DNA from: CASFRF01 sp031549345
Lineage (GTDB): Bacteria > Verrucomicrobiota > Lentisphaeria > Victivallales > Victivallaceae
Reading direction: 5' to 3'
Length of the DNA: 64,000 nucleotides
NCBI GenBank assembly: GCA_031549345.1
Contig: JAVBPY010000006.1
Location: 186,001 to 250,000, forward strand
A model generated the notes under the pieces. That model was given only the letters and a program-made list of their open reading frames with translations, had not been told where the DNA came from and did no database searches. Every line of letters begins with the position of its first letter. The first letter of the stretch is position 1. Shown piece by piece: positions 32,835 to 40,800 of this stretch. The translations under genes were made by a program, and so were the position numbers.

Positions 32835-35357
32835 TCAATGCGGCCAGCAGATGAAGCCGGGTACGCTGTTCTCCCAATCGTTCCCTGCGGGGGTGATCCG
32901 CGCGGTCAAGCCGAAACGCCCCGAGGCGTCGCAGACAACCGTACACTCGTAACGGAAATTTCCGTTGCCGAGGTCTTCGATTTTTTCCATGCGCGCCGAC
33001 TTGCCGGAGATGATTTCGTTGTGCACGTTGACCGGGCCGAAATAGGCCTGGATTTCCACCTCTTCCGGCGTCATGGCGCCCAAATAGACTTGAGTCGATA
33101 CTTTGAACTCGTCATCCACATGGATCTTATCCAGCGTCCGGTCCACCGTCGGGAAGTCGATGTGGAGCTGGCCGAAGTTGGCGACAAGCTTCTTTTTCTG
33201 TTCCACGAGTTTGCGCGCGGCCGCGGCGTTGTCGGCCGTCAGTGTTTCGTAGGCCTTGCTGGCATCGGCATAGAACTTTGTGTTGTAGTCGTTGACCATG
33301 CGGGCGCTCGAGAAATCGGCCAGCCCCATGGCGATGGAGTGTTTCATCTTATCGATCCAGTGCGTGGGCAGGTCGTTGGCGCCGCGGTCGTAGAAACACG
33401 GGATGACCTCGCCTTCGAGGATATTGAAGAGCGACTGCGCTTCGTAGTTGTCGCAATCTTCCGGGTCGGTCAGATTCTCATCGCCGTTGATGGCCCAGCC
33501 GCGGTCGGTGTTGTACGCTTCGTCCCACCATCCGTCGAGAATGCTGCAATTGAGCACGCCGTTGATGGCCGCCTTCATGCCGGAGGTTCCGCTCGCTTCC
33601 TGCGGGCGGCGCGGCGTATTCAGCCACACGTCCACGCCCTGCACCAGGTGCCGGGCCATGGCGATGTCGTAGTCTTCCAATACGACCAGACGATTCTGGA
33701 TGCCGTGTTTTTCCGCAAACTGGATCAACTGCTGCATCAGCGTTTTACCGCCGTCATCGGCGGGGTGCGCTTTCCCGGCGAAGACAAACTGCACCGGTGT
33801 TTTAGAGTGTGTGATCATGCGCAGAAGGCGTTCCGGATCGCGCAGAAGCATGGTGGCGCGTTTGTAGGTTGCAAAACGGCGCGCGAAACCGATGGTCAGG
33901 ATGCGCGGGTCGAGGATTGCGCTCGTGCCGGACTGTCCCCAGGCCGATTTCCCGTGCGCCTGCAGATGGCGGCGGGCGTAGCGGACGAGCGACTGGCGTG
34001 AGAGCTCGTGCGCCATCCAGAGCTGTTCGTCCGGAATGGAGTGGACGCTCGGCAGGAGTTCTTCATGTGGAATCAGGCCGCTCCAGCGGGGGGTGAGGTA
34101 ACGGGAGAACACCTCCAGCATGCGGTTGGAGAGCCAGGACATGATATGGACGCCGTTGGTGATGCTGGTGATCGGAATTTCCGAAACACTCCGTTCGGGC
34201 CAAAGGTGCTTCCACATGCTGCGCGCCACGACGCCGTGGAGCTTGCTGACCGCGTTGCTGTAATTGGCCAGGCGCAGCCCGAGGACGGTCATGGACATTT
34301 CGCCGGCGTGTTCGCGTTCGCCGATCGGAATCCCCCAGCGGATGACGCGGTCCACGTCCAGGTGCGCCGCCGCCGCCAGAGGCGCCAGGTAGGGGCGCAC
34401 AAGCTGCACATCGAACACCTCGTTCCCGGCGGGGACGGGGGTGTGGGTGGTAAAGATGTTGGAGCGCCAGACGATCTCCAGCGCCACGTCCGGGTCGTAG
34501 CCTTTTTGCACCAAGTCCTCGATGCGGGCCAGAGAAAGGAACGCCGCGTGCCCTTCGTTCATGTGGCAGACTTCCGGGCTGTAGCCCATGGCAAGCAGGG
34601 CTTTGAAGCCGCCGACGGCGAGGAGAATTTCCTGTTTCAGGCGCATATTTTTATCGCCGCCGTAGAGACGCCATGTGATTTCGCGGAATTCCGGCGGGTT
34701 CTGTTCGATTTCCGTATCCAGGAGAACCAACGGAACGTTGCCCACCCAAAGGACCCAGACCGCCGCATAAAGATCGCGGTCGAGCAGCCGGACGCAAATG
34801 GTGATGCTCTTGCCGTTTTTGTCGCGGGCGCGGACGACGGGCATATTGTGAATTTCGTTATCCGGATAACGTTCCATCTGCCAGCCGTTGCGGTCGAGGA
34901 CCTGGCGGAAATAGCCCTGGCGGTAGAGGAGGCCCACTGCGACCATCGGGACCTTCAAATCGCTGGCCGCCTTCAGGTGGTCGCCGGAGAGGACGCCGAG
35001 GCCGCCGGAAAAGATGCGCAGGCTCTCGTGAATGCCGTATTCCATGGAAAAATACGCGACTTTCCGCGCGGAATAATCTTCTTCCACAAGGGTTTGCCGT
35101 TCAAATTCGATTTCAACGGCCTTCAGTTGGCGCAGATAGGTGTTGTCGCGGGAGAGTTCCAGCAGGCGTTCTTTGGAAACGGCGCTCAGAAACTTGTTGA
35201 CGTTTCCATCCACTTCCGCCCAGAGCGAAGGATTGATACGCAGAAAGAGTTCCCGGGCCAGGGGGTGCCAGCACCACCACACGTTGCGCATAAGGCGTTC
35301 CAGAAATTGCAGATTCGCCGGGAGTTTCGGCGCCACGTTGTACAGTTTCACATTCAT
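32835..35357 (-). CDS. glgP: Alpha-glucan (glycogen) phosphorylase, GT35, short-N-terminus type
   Basis: Releases glucose-1-phosphate from glycogen. The 840-aa protein belongs to the GlgP class with a DUF3417-like N-terminus (MRNVWWCWHPLARELF) and AYFSMEYGIHESLRIFSGGLG (split: AYFSMEYGIHESL, IFSGGLGVLSGDHLKAASDL). HMNEGHAAFLSL is conserved, and the PLP site region RRPQEASGTSGMKAAINGVLN carries the lysine. The C-terminal ~100 residues form an added beta-rich domain. It is the first gene of the glgP-glgA-glgB operon and follows a terminator after the CBM48 gene. GAAGG abuts the ATG. Confidence 0.94.
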   Translation of the reverse strand: MNVKLYNVAPKLPANLQFLERLMRNVWWCWHPLARELFLRINPSLWAEVDGNVNKFLSAVSKERLLELSRDNTYLRQLKAVEIEFERQTLVEEDYSARKVAYFSMEYGIHESLRIFSGGLGVLSGDHLKAASDLKVPMVAVGLLYRQGYFRQVLDRNGWQMERYPDNEIHNMPVVRARDKNGKSITICVRLLDRDLYAAVWVLWVGNVPLVLLDTEIEQNPPEFREITWRLYGGDKNMRLKQEILLAVGGFKALLAMGYSPEVCHMNEGHAAFLSLARIEDLVQKGYDPDVALEIVWRSNIFTTHTPVPAGNEVFDVQLVRPYLAPLAAAAHLDVDRVIRWGIPIGEREHAGEMSMTVLGLRLANYSNAVSKLHGVVARSMWKHLWPERSVSEIPITSITNGVHIMSWLSNRMLEVFSRYLTPRWSGLIPHEELLPSVHSIPDEQLWMAHELSRQSLVRYARRHLQAHGKSAWGQSGTSAILDPRILTIGFARRFATYKRATMLLRDPERLLRMITHSKTPVQFVFAGKAHPADDGGKTLMQQLIQFAEKHGIQNRLVVLEDYDIAMARHLVQGVDVWLNTPRRPQEASGTSGMKAAINGVLNCSILDGWWDEAYNTDRGWAINGDENLTDPEDCDNYEAQSLFNILEGEVIPCFYDRGANDLPTHWIDKMKHSIAMGLADFSSARMVNDYNTKFYADASKAYETLTADNAAAARKLVEQKKKLVANFGQLHIDFPTVDRTLDKIHVDDEFKVSTQVYLGAMTPEEVEIQAYFGPVNVHNEIISGKSARMEKIEDLGNGNFRYECTVVCDASGRFGLTARITPAGNDWENSVPGFICWPH

Positions 35358-35410
35358 CCTTCAGTTCATCCTTATACGGGGGAAGGGAATTCCTTATGCC
35401 CGCGTGCTGA

Positions 35411-35449
35411 AACAAAAAGAAACGATGCCGCCGATTGCCGCATCGTTTC
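35411..35449 (-). terminator. Terminator after the CBM48 gene
   Basis: GAAACGATGC (35419-35428) and GCATCGTTTC (35440-35449) form a perfect 10-bp stem. On the minus strand TTTTTGTTTC follows. It separates the CBM48 gene from glgP. Confidence 0.9.
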
Positions 35450-35460
35450 CGGTTTGAGGT

Positions 35461-35754
35461 TTATTCCACGACGAGAACGCTGTTCAGCGTTCCGAAATCG
35501 TTGGCCGAAAAATTCTGGTTGTTTTCATCCAGCCGCCAGTCGCCGTCCACAACGAATTTGTACTCGTAGGTTCCGGGTTCGAGGAGGGAGAATCCCGTGT
35601 AAACACCAGTGCCTTTTTTGTCCGAGAGTTTTTTCTGGGTCGGGTCCCAGTCGTTGAAAGAACCCGCCACGCTGACTTCGCGCCCGGGTCCCGCATCGAT
35701 TTCAAAATAAACCCTCTTCTTCGACGGAGTTGTCGTTTCGGTTTTTTTTGCCAT
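35461..35754 (-). CDS. Small glycogen-binding protein with AMPK-type CBM48 domain
   Basis: A 97-aa protein made almost entirely of a CBM48/AMPK-beta glycogen-binding fold: VYFEIDAGPGREVSVAGSFNDWDPTQ and LEPGTYEYKFVVDGDWRLDEN. Such stand-alone modules may tether enzymes to glycogen granules. The longer frame (TTG 35850, ATG 35841) is rejected because AAGGAGG lies just before ATG 35754 and the domain begins soon after. It has its own TATAGT promoter, a leader of about 100 nt and its own terminator, directly upstream of the glycogen operon. The role as a granule protein or regulator is inferred. Confidence 0.85.
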   Translation of the reverse strand: MAKKTETTTPSKKRVYFEIDAGPGREVSVAGSFNDWDPTQKKLSDKKGTGVYTGFSLLEPGTYEYKFVVDGDWRLDENNQNFSANDFGTLNSVLVVE

Positions 35755-35863
35755 TTTTCGCCTCCTTCGCATGGTTCTTGCCGCCCCGACGTATTGCCTG
35801 GACTTCCCGTAGTATTTTGGATCCGGCGCTTTCTTGCGCATGAGTTTCAATACCCTTAATTAT

Positions 35864-35892
35864 ACTATAGCCTGTTTTTTAAAAAATTCCAA
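35864..35892 (-). promoter_or_regulatory. Promoter for the CBM48 gene
   Basis: Minus-strand TTGGAA (35887-35892), 17-nt spacer, TATAGT (35864-35869). Expected start near 35857, leaving about 100 nt of leader before the ATG at 35754. Confidence 0.65.
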
Positions 35893-35919
35893 TTTTTTCT
35901 TTATCAAATCGAAAACATC

Positions 35920-37182
35920 CTAGCGGGACGGCGCAGGATCAAGACGGATGACATGGCGGAGGGGGACACGCAGTTTGGCGAGTTCCGCCTTCATTGCTTC
36001 GCGGCGCGTTTCGAGCGCTGCGCGAAGCGGCGCGAGAAGGTTCTCCGTGTCCGGAATCTTAAATTCTTTTTCCATATTCATCCTCCACATCTGCAAGTCT
36101 TTGAAGAGCGTGAAGTCGAGATTTTGCTTGGCTGCCACGGCAGTCTGCACCGCGCGGAATTTCTCGGAGAACGGGTTTTCCGTGAATTCCAACGCAAGAT
36201 CGACCCCCTTTTCCAGGGCGGCGCGGGAGAATGTCTTCTTCGCCGCACCCCAGCTTACAATGCCGCTTTCCGCCGGAAAGTTGCGTACGCGGAGAAGCAT
36301 GGAATTCATTTCAGATTGAAATCCGAACATATCCAGAAGGGTCGCCGGATTCCGCGGATCCTCTCCCTCCGCGGGATTGAAGCAGTAGGGGTAGCGGCTG
36401 CTTTCGAGCTCCATCACTCCTGTTTTGCTTGCGATGACGCGGTGTCCGTCGGTTGTTTCCGTTGTGCCTGTCGCGTAATCGTGGGTGAATGTGCCGATGG
36501 GGCGGCCGATATTCATGGCGCGCAAGCACGCATACGCCATCAGAAAATGCCCGGCGCGGGACGAGTGGATGCCGTCGTTGCCGAATATCTTGAATTTCGG
36601 ACCGTATTTCGCTTTGGCCTTGGGGAGGACTTCGCGCATGACCGCATTGATGTCCACGAATTTCGCGCCGTTTTCCGCGGCGAGTTTCTGCCCGATTTCG
36701 CCGAAGCGGCGGAGCGTTTCATTGTAGACGACTCCTTGTTCGCGCGTCCCCTGGTTGAAAATATCCGGGTCGACGGCCTGGGGGGAGGCGATCCAGACGC
36801 GGGTGCCCGGCGGAGGGAAAAATGCGAGGATTTTCCGCAGGCCATCCGAATAGTTTTTCGCGTTCAGCTCGTCGAACGCCTTGTACCGCCCATCGTTCAT
36901 GCCGTAGACGACGACCAGCGACGTCGGTTTGCGCGGCGCGACATCCCGCGCCATCCGGGTGGCGAAATTGAGCGTCGTCTCGCCGCCCCAGCCGAACATC
37001 AGCACGTCGCCGCCGTCGAATCCGGAACAGAAGCGCAGGTATGTTTCAAATTGTATTGTATATTGGCGCATCTGGGTGATGGAGTCCCCGGCGAAGGCGA
37101 TTCGCTCCAGTTCCGGCGCGATCGGCTCGGCGCGGAGCGGGAGGAAAGGGAGAAGCAGGAGGACAAGAAGAAAGGGTTTCAT
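35920..37182 (-). CDS. Secreted SGNH/GDSL-type esterase
   Basis: A 420-aa exported hydrolase. The signal peptide is MKPFLLVLLLLPFLPLRAEP. The SGNH blocks are visible: IAFAGDSITQ (nucleophile S34), the glycine in FGWGGETT, the asparagine in VVVYGMNDGR, and the Asp/His pair in NDGIHSSRAGH. A C-terminal ~150-residue helical extension is present. It overlaps the upstream sialate esterase by four bases and forms a two-gene operon for deacetylating carbohydrates in the periplasm or outside the cell. The exact substrate is unknown. Confidence 0.88.
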   Translation of the reverse strand: MKPFLLVLLLLPFLPLRAEPIAPELERIAFAGDSITQMRQYTIQFETYLRFCSGFDGGDVLMFGWGGETTLNFATRMARDVAPRKPTSLVVVYGMNDGRYKAFDELNAKNYSDGLRKILAFFPPPGTRVWIASPQAVDPDIFNQGTREQGVVYNETLRRFGEIGQKLAAENGAKFVDINAVMREVLPKAKAKYGPKFKIFGNDGIHSSRAGHFLMAYACLRAMNIGRPIGTFTHDYATGTTETTDGHRVIASKTGVMELESSRYPYCFNPAEGEDPRNPATLLDMFGFQSEMNSMLLRVRNFPAESGIVSWGAAKKTFSRAALEKGVDLALEFTENPFSEKFRAVQTAVAAKQNLDFTLFKDLQMWRMNMEKEFKIPDTENLLAPLRAALETRREAMKAELAKLRVPLRHVIRLDPAPSR

Positions 37183-39113
37183 TTTTTCGTCTCGAAAACA
37201 AGGTTGGTGGTGAAGGGGAACGCGGGGAGATCCGCTTCGTTGTAGAGGGTGGCCTCCGGGACGTTGTCCCAGAGATAGCGGGCGTTCGCGGGGACGGGAA
37301 CATCCGGCGAACGCAGTTCGACGGTTTTTCCGTGAATGACGGCGGAAGCCGGACGGTACACGCCATCGGCTCCGGCGATTTCAAACCCGCTGAGCTTCGC
37401 GCCTTTTACCTTCAGCGGCGAAGGGTTGGGGCGGAAGTGGATGAGCAACTTACCCTCCTTGTATTCCGCGCGGTCGAAAAGGGGGCCTTCGTCCACGATG
37501 TTTTTCTTCCCATAGGTCCGGTTCAGCGCCAGGAGTGCGAGCCGCCGCCCGACCTCCTGTTTGTTGACCGGATGGATGTTGCCGCGGTCGCCGATGTCGA
37601 CGGCGGTGGCCAGGCCTGTGTAAGGGACTTTGTCGAGAAGTTCGCGCTGGACTTCGCGCATTTCGGCGAGGGAGTTGGGGCGTTTGGCGCCGTGGGCGGC
37701 GAGCTGGACGGCGTAGATCGGCAGTGTGGGATTGTTCCATTCCGCGCGCCACGCGGCGGCGAGTTTTTCAAATTGTTCGGCATAGAGCCAGGGGGATTGC
37801 GCGTTGGATTCTCCCTGGTACCAGATGGCTCCCTTGACGGGAAAACGGGTGATGGGCAGGATCATGGCGTTGTAGCTGCTTCCGTAGGTGCGCGGAACGC
37901 GGGGGAGCTCGACGATGGACTGGAGCTTCCAATCGTCCAGAAGCGGCATCGCGGCGGCGGCTTCATCCTTCGGCGCGATGGAGATGTCGGCGGAGACCCC
38001 GGAGGAGTTGTAGGTGAATTTTCCGTACAGCCCTCCTTGCTCGACTTCGCTCCAGAAGATGCTCAGGGTATTCGCTCCGGTGCGGACGAGTTTGCCGGGG
38101 ATGACGTAGATGCGGTTCCGGTCCCATTTCCCCTGCAAGGGCAGTTCGATGCCGCTGCGTCCGGCGACGAACTCGCCGTTGAAATACGTGCGGTCTGCGT
38201 AGTTGTTGTGGCCAAGCCGGAGGACGAGGTCGCGCCCCGCCCATTTTTCCGGGAGGGTGATCGTTTTACGGAGCTGGAAAATGCCGCAGAGCTGGTCGAG
38301 ATTTTTCTGTTTGGGTGCTTTGATAAAGGTGAATTTTTCCCAGTCGGAGTCGGGATAATCGACGGCGGAACGTTTTTTCTGTTCCTCCGTGTTCTTCTCA
38401 AACGCGATGGCTTTGAGGAGTGCCGCGTCGTATTGACGAAGTACCTCGACCGCGACCTTGGTTTTCGCGTCTTCGGCCGTTTGTCCCCGGTTTTCGCGCG
38501 GGACGAAATGGCCGATAGGCGCGCCGCCCCACCCGGCGTTAATCAGACCGATGGGGATTTTGAGCTCGCGCCGCAGCTCGCGCGCGAAAAAATAGCCGGG
38601 CGCGGAGAAAATGCGCGCCGTTTCCGGGGTGCAGAGCGTCCAGGGACGCGCGTACATCAGTTCGTCGATGGCAACATGGCTGCCGATTTTCGGAACATGG
38701 AGGAGGCGAATCAAAGGATCGTTGGCGGCGGCGATTTCCTTTTCCGGATTCATCGCTTCTTCCAGGCGCATCTCCATGTTTGACTGGCCGGAGCAGAACC
38801 AGATGTCCCCCAGGAGGATGTCTTTCAGGACAATGCTTTTTTCTCCGCAGGTGATTTGGGCTTCGAAGGGGCCGCCCGCAGGGAAAGCGGGGAGCTGGGC
38901 ACGCCATTTCCCTTCGGCGTCGGCAGTGCATTCCGCCGATTTTCCCGCGAAAGCGACGGTGATTTTGCTGTTCGGCGGCGCGAAGCCGAAGAAGACGGCG
39001 GGCTGGTCGCGCTGGAGCATCATGTGGTCGGAAAAGAGGCGGTTCATGCGGAATTCCGCGCCGGACGCGGCGAAACCCGCAAGGACGAGGACGGCCAGAA
39101 ATAGGTGTTTCAT
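37179..39113 (-). CDS. Secreted sialate O-acetylesterase-like protein
   Basis: A 644-aa exported esterase of the SASA/DUF303 family, which removes acetyl groups from sialic acids or plant sugars. The signal peptide is MKHLFLAVLVLAGFAASGAE. The catalytic block is FCSGQSNMEM with S111; IWYQGESNA is the second hallmark. A central beta-sandwich insertion (GRDLVLRLGHNNYADRTYFNGE) resembles a GH2-type jelly roll. It is the first gene of a two-gene operon with the SGNH esterase, with a clear promoter in the end of queH. This points to use of acetylated host or plant glycans. Confidence 0.9.
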   Translation of the reverse strand: MKHLFLAVLVLAGFAASGAEFRMNRLFSDHMMLQRDQPAVFFGFAPPNSKITVAFAGKSAECTADAEGKWRAQLPAFPAGGPFEAQITCGEKSIVLKDILLGDIWFCSGQSNMEMRLEEAMNPEKEIAAANDPLIRLLHVPKIGSHVAIDELMYARPWTLCTPETARIFSAPGYFFARELRRELKIPIGLINAGWGGAPIGHFVPRENRGQTAEDAKTKVAVEVLRQYDAALLKAIAFEKNTEEQKKRSAVDYPDSDWEKFTFIKAPKQKNLDQLCGIFQLRKTITLPEKWAGRDLVLRLGHNNYADRTYFNGEFVAGRSGIELPLQGKWDRNRIYVIPGKLVRTGANTLSIFWSEVEQGGLYGKFTYNSSGVSADISIAPKDEAAAAMPLLDDWKLQSIVELPRVPRTYGSSYNAMILPITRFPVKGAIWYQGESNAQSPWLYAEQFEKLAAAWRAEWNNPTLPIYAVQLAAHGAKRPNSLAEMREVQRELLDKVPYTGLATAVDIGDRGNIHPVNKQEVGRRLALLALNRTYGKKNIVDEGPLFDRAEYKEGKLLIHFRPNPSPLKVKGAKLSGFEIAGADGVYRPASAVIHGKTVELRSPDVPVPANARYLWDNVPEATLYNEADLPAFPFTTNLVFETKK

Positions 39114-39139
39114 CGTGCGACCCTTTCGGTATTTTTTTT

Positions 39140-39168
39140 ACTGTACGTGTGCATGATTATTTTTTCAA
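39140..39168 (-). promoter_or_regulatory. Promoter for the esterase operon
   Basis: Minus-strand TTGAAA (39163-39168, within the last queH codons), 17-nt spacer, TACAGT (39140-39145). The leader is about 25 nt and includes AAAGGG before the ATG at 39113. Confidence 0.7.
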
Positions 39169-39687
39169 GCGGGCACGGCTGAATTCGCAGCCGCAGAAGT
39201 TCTGCGCGTAAAAATTGTTTTCCCGGGCGATGGCGCGTCCGCGGAGGAAGCCCCCCTTTTTCTTGAAGTCGAAGGGGTGGAATTCCGCGTGCGCACCGCC
39301 CAGCGACAGAAGAAGCGGCGAACTCTTGTGGGGACTCACCGTGAGGCTTGTGGCGAACCCATCCATCCCTTTGTCGCGGCAGTGCCGCGCGGCGATGTCG
39401 AGCGAGAAGGCGAAGCAAACGCGGCACCGCGCCCCGCGTTCCGGCTCCTTCTCCAGCCCCGCTACGGCGGCGCGCCATGCGTTGTGTTCGTAGGGGGCGA
39501 CAGCAAGAGGGAGGGCGTAGAGGGCGGCAAGTTGACGCACCGCGTCGAGGCGACGCTCGAACTCCTCCTCCGTGTCAAGGTTGCTGTTGGCGAAAAAGAG
39601 GGTGGGCCGGAGCGATTGTTCCAGCAGCATTTCGACGCATCCGGCCGCGCACGGCGCGCAGCAGGTGTGTAGGAGGATGTTCTTCAT
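39157..39687 (-). CDS. queH: Epoxyqueuosine reductase QueH
   Basis: Reduces epoxyqueuosine to queuosine in tRNA, the non-B12 alternative to QueG. The 176-aa protein has the DUF208 pattern: MKNILLHTCCAPCAAGC with vicinal cysteines, RCRVCFAFSLDIAA, and the C-terminal NNFYAQNFCGCEFS, giving cysteines for an Fe-S cluster and a nearby metal. An upstream frame from 39753 is rejected because the family starts at this Met. It lies back-to-back with the 39.8 kb gene and just upstream of the esterase operon. Confidence 0.93.
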   Translation of the reverse strand: MKNILLHTCCAPCAAGCVEMLLEQSLRPTLFFANSNLDTEEEFERRLDAVRQLAALYALPLAVAPYEHNAWRAAVAGLEKEPERGARCRVCFAFSLDIAARHCRDKGMDGFATSLTVSPHKSSPLLLSLGGAHAEFHPFDFKKKGGFLRGRAIARENNFYAQNFCGCEFSRARLKK

Positions 39688-39732
39688 GTAAATTACCATA
39701 CACTTTCGCGCAAGAGATTGCAAGGCGCCCTG

Positions 39733-39761
39733 TTGCATTGCATCCACAATCAAGCTATAGT
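39733..39761 (+). promoter_or_regulatory. Promoter of the 39.8 kb gene, leaderless arrangement
   Basis: TTGCAT (39733-39738), 17-nt spacer, TATAGT (39756-39761). The ATG follows 6 nt later at 39768. No Shine-Dalgarno sequence. Confidence 0.65.
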
Positions 39762-39767
39762 AAAAAC

Positions 39768-40766
39768 ATGAAAATGTGTGCTCTTTTGAAAAGTTTGTTG
39801 CGCATTGCGCTCGCTTTGAGCATTGTGCTCGGCGTTCCGGCGCTTCTCTACTTGCTCTGGACGCCGGGAGCGGCCGGCGAATGCAACAAAGGACAGAATG
39901 CGATCTGGCTGGGGCATGGCTGGCTTGGCGACGACTCCTGGTTCCGGCGCAACTCCCGCGATTCCACCCCCTTCCGTGCCCCGGAAAAGATTGCGGAATT
40001 GATGCGGCATTTGAAGGCGCAACAGATCCGTTTCGTGTATCCCCACCTCTGCCCGGCGTTGTTCACTGGTCCGATTGCGTCGTACGACGATAGCCAGGGG
40101 GAACGCTTTCTTGACGCAGCTCAAAAGGAGGGGATCGAGGTGATTCCGTGGATCGGCGGCGTTTTCGGCGAGTCCGCGCGGATTGAGGATTCCCGTTGGA
40201 GGACGAAGTTCGTCGCCTCGGTTGCAGAGCTGCTGGAAAAACATCCGCGCCTGGCCGGAATCCAGGTCAACATCGAACCCTTGCCCTCCGGGAATGCGGA
40301 TTTTCTTCTTCTGCTCGATGAACTCCGTCCGGTCCTGAAAGGCCGTATCCTGGGCGTGGCCGCGTACCCGCCGCCGACAAGATGGCATCCCCATCCCAAC
40401 GTCCACTGGGAATTGCCGTATATCGCGGAAGTGGCGAAGCGCTCCGAGCAAATGGCGGTCATGATGTACGACACCGCCATCAAGCTGGAAAAATTCTATG
40501 TCAAACTGATGACGCAGTGGACAAAAGAACTCCAAGATGCGTTAAAGGACAGCGATTGCACGCTCCTCCTCGGCCTCCCGGCCTACGAAGACGCCACTTC
40601 CGGCTACCACCACCCGGCTATGGAGAACTTGAGCTCCGCAATCTCCGGAATCCACGCGGCCAAGCCCAGCGGGAACTACATCGGCTGCGCCATTTACTGC
40701 GAATGGGAGATGACGCGGGAAAAATGGGACGTCTGGCGTTCAAATTTTCTACGGGCTCGTCCTTGA
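39768..40766 (+). CDS. Membrane-anchored TIM-barrel-like protein, possible glycosidase
   Basis: A 332-aa protein with an N-terminal membrane anchor or signal (about 8-32, LLRIALALSIVLGVPALLYLLW) and a soluble domain that reads as a (beta/alpha) barrel: QQIRFVYPHLCP, GIEVIPWIGGVFG, LAGIQVNIEPLPSGN, GRILGVAAYPPP, MAVMMYDTAIK, LLLGLPAYED and GCAIYCEWEM. The acid-bearing strand end GIQVNIEP and the C-terminal YCEWE are placed like GH18-type catalytic and binding residues, but no exact family signature is visible. The long upstream extension from 39348 is antisense to queH and rejected. Probably leaderless. Function unassigned. Confidence 0.75.
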   Translation: MKMCALLKSLLRIALALSIVLGVPALLYLLWTPGAAGECNKGQNAIWLGHGWLGDDSWFRRNSRDSTPFRAPEKIAELMRHLKAQQIRFVYPHLCPALFTGPIASYDDSQGERFLDAAQKEGIEVIPWIGGVFGESARIEDSRWRTKFVASVAELLEKHPRLAGIQVNIEPLPSGNADFLLLLDELRPVLKGRILGVAAYPPPTRWHPHPNVHWELPYIAEVAKRSEQMAVMMYDTAIKLEKFYVKLMTQWTKELQDALKDSDCTLLLGLPAYEDATSGYHHPAMENLSSAISGIHAAKPSGNYIGCAIYCEWEMTREKWDVWRSNFLRARP

Positions 40767-40791
40767 GAAAAACACTTTAACGCGTTATAGT
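40763..40791 (+). promoter_or_regulatory. Promoter of the OppB-type permease, near-leaderless
   Basis: TTGAGA (40763-40768, in the last codons of the preceding gene), 17-nt spacer, TATAGT (40786-40791). The ATG is 9 nt further at 40801. No Shine-Dalgarno sequence. Confidence 0.7.
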
Positions 40792-40800
40792 ATATGCGTC

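Noticed and set aside
34008..35657. 549-codon plus-strand frame opposite glgP
   Set aside because: Antisense to a full-length phosphorylase and running through the terminator at 35411-35449; no motif.
35755..35850. TTG/ATG extension of the CBM48 gene
   Set aside because: AAGGAGG immediately before ATG 35754 fixes the start; the upstream codons are basic, low-complexity leader.
39348..39767. Extension of the 39.8 kb gene into queH
   Set aside because: It is antisense to queH and precedes a well-formed promoter; the membrane anchor begins at 39768.
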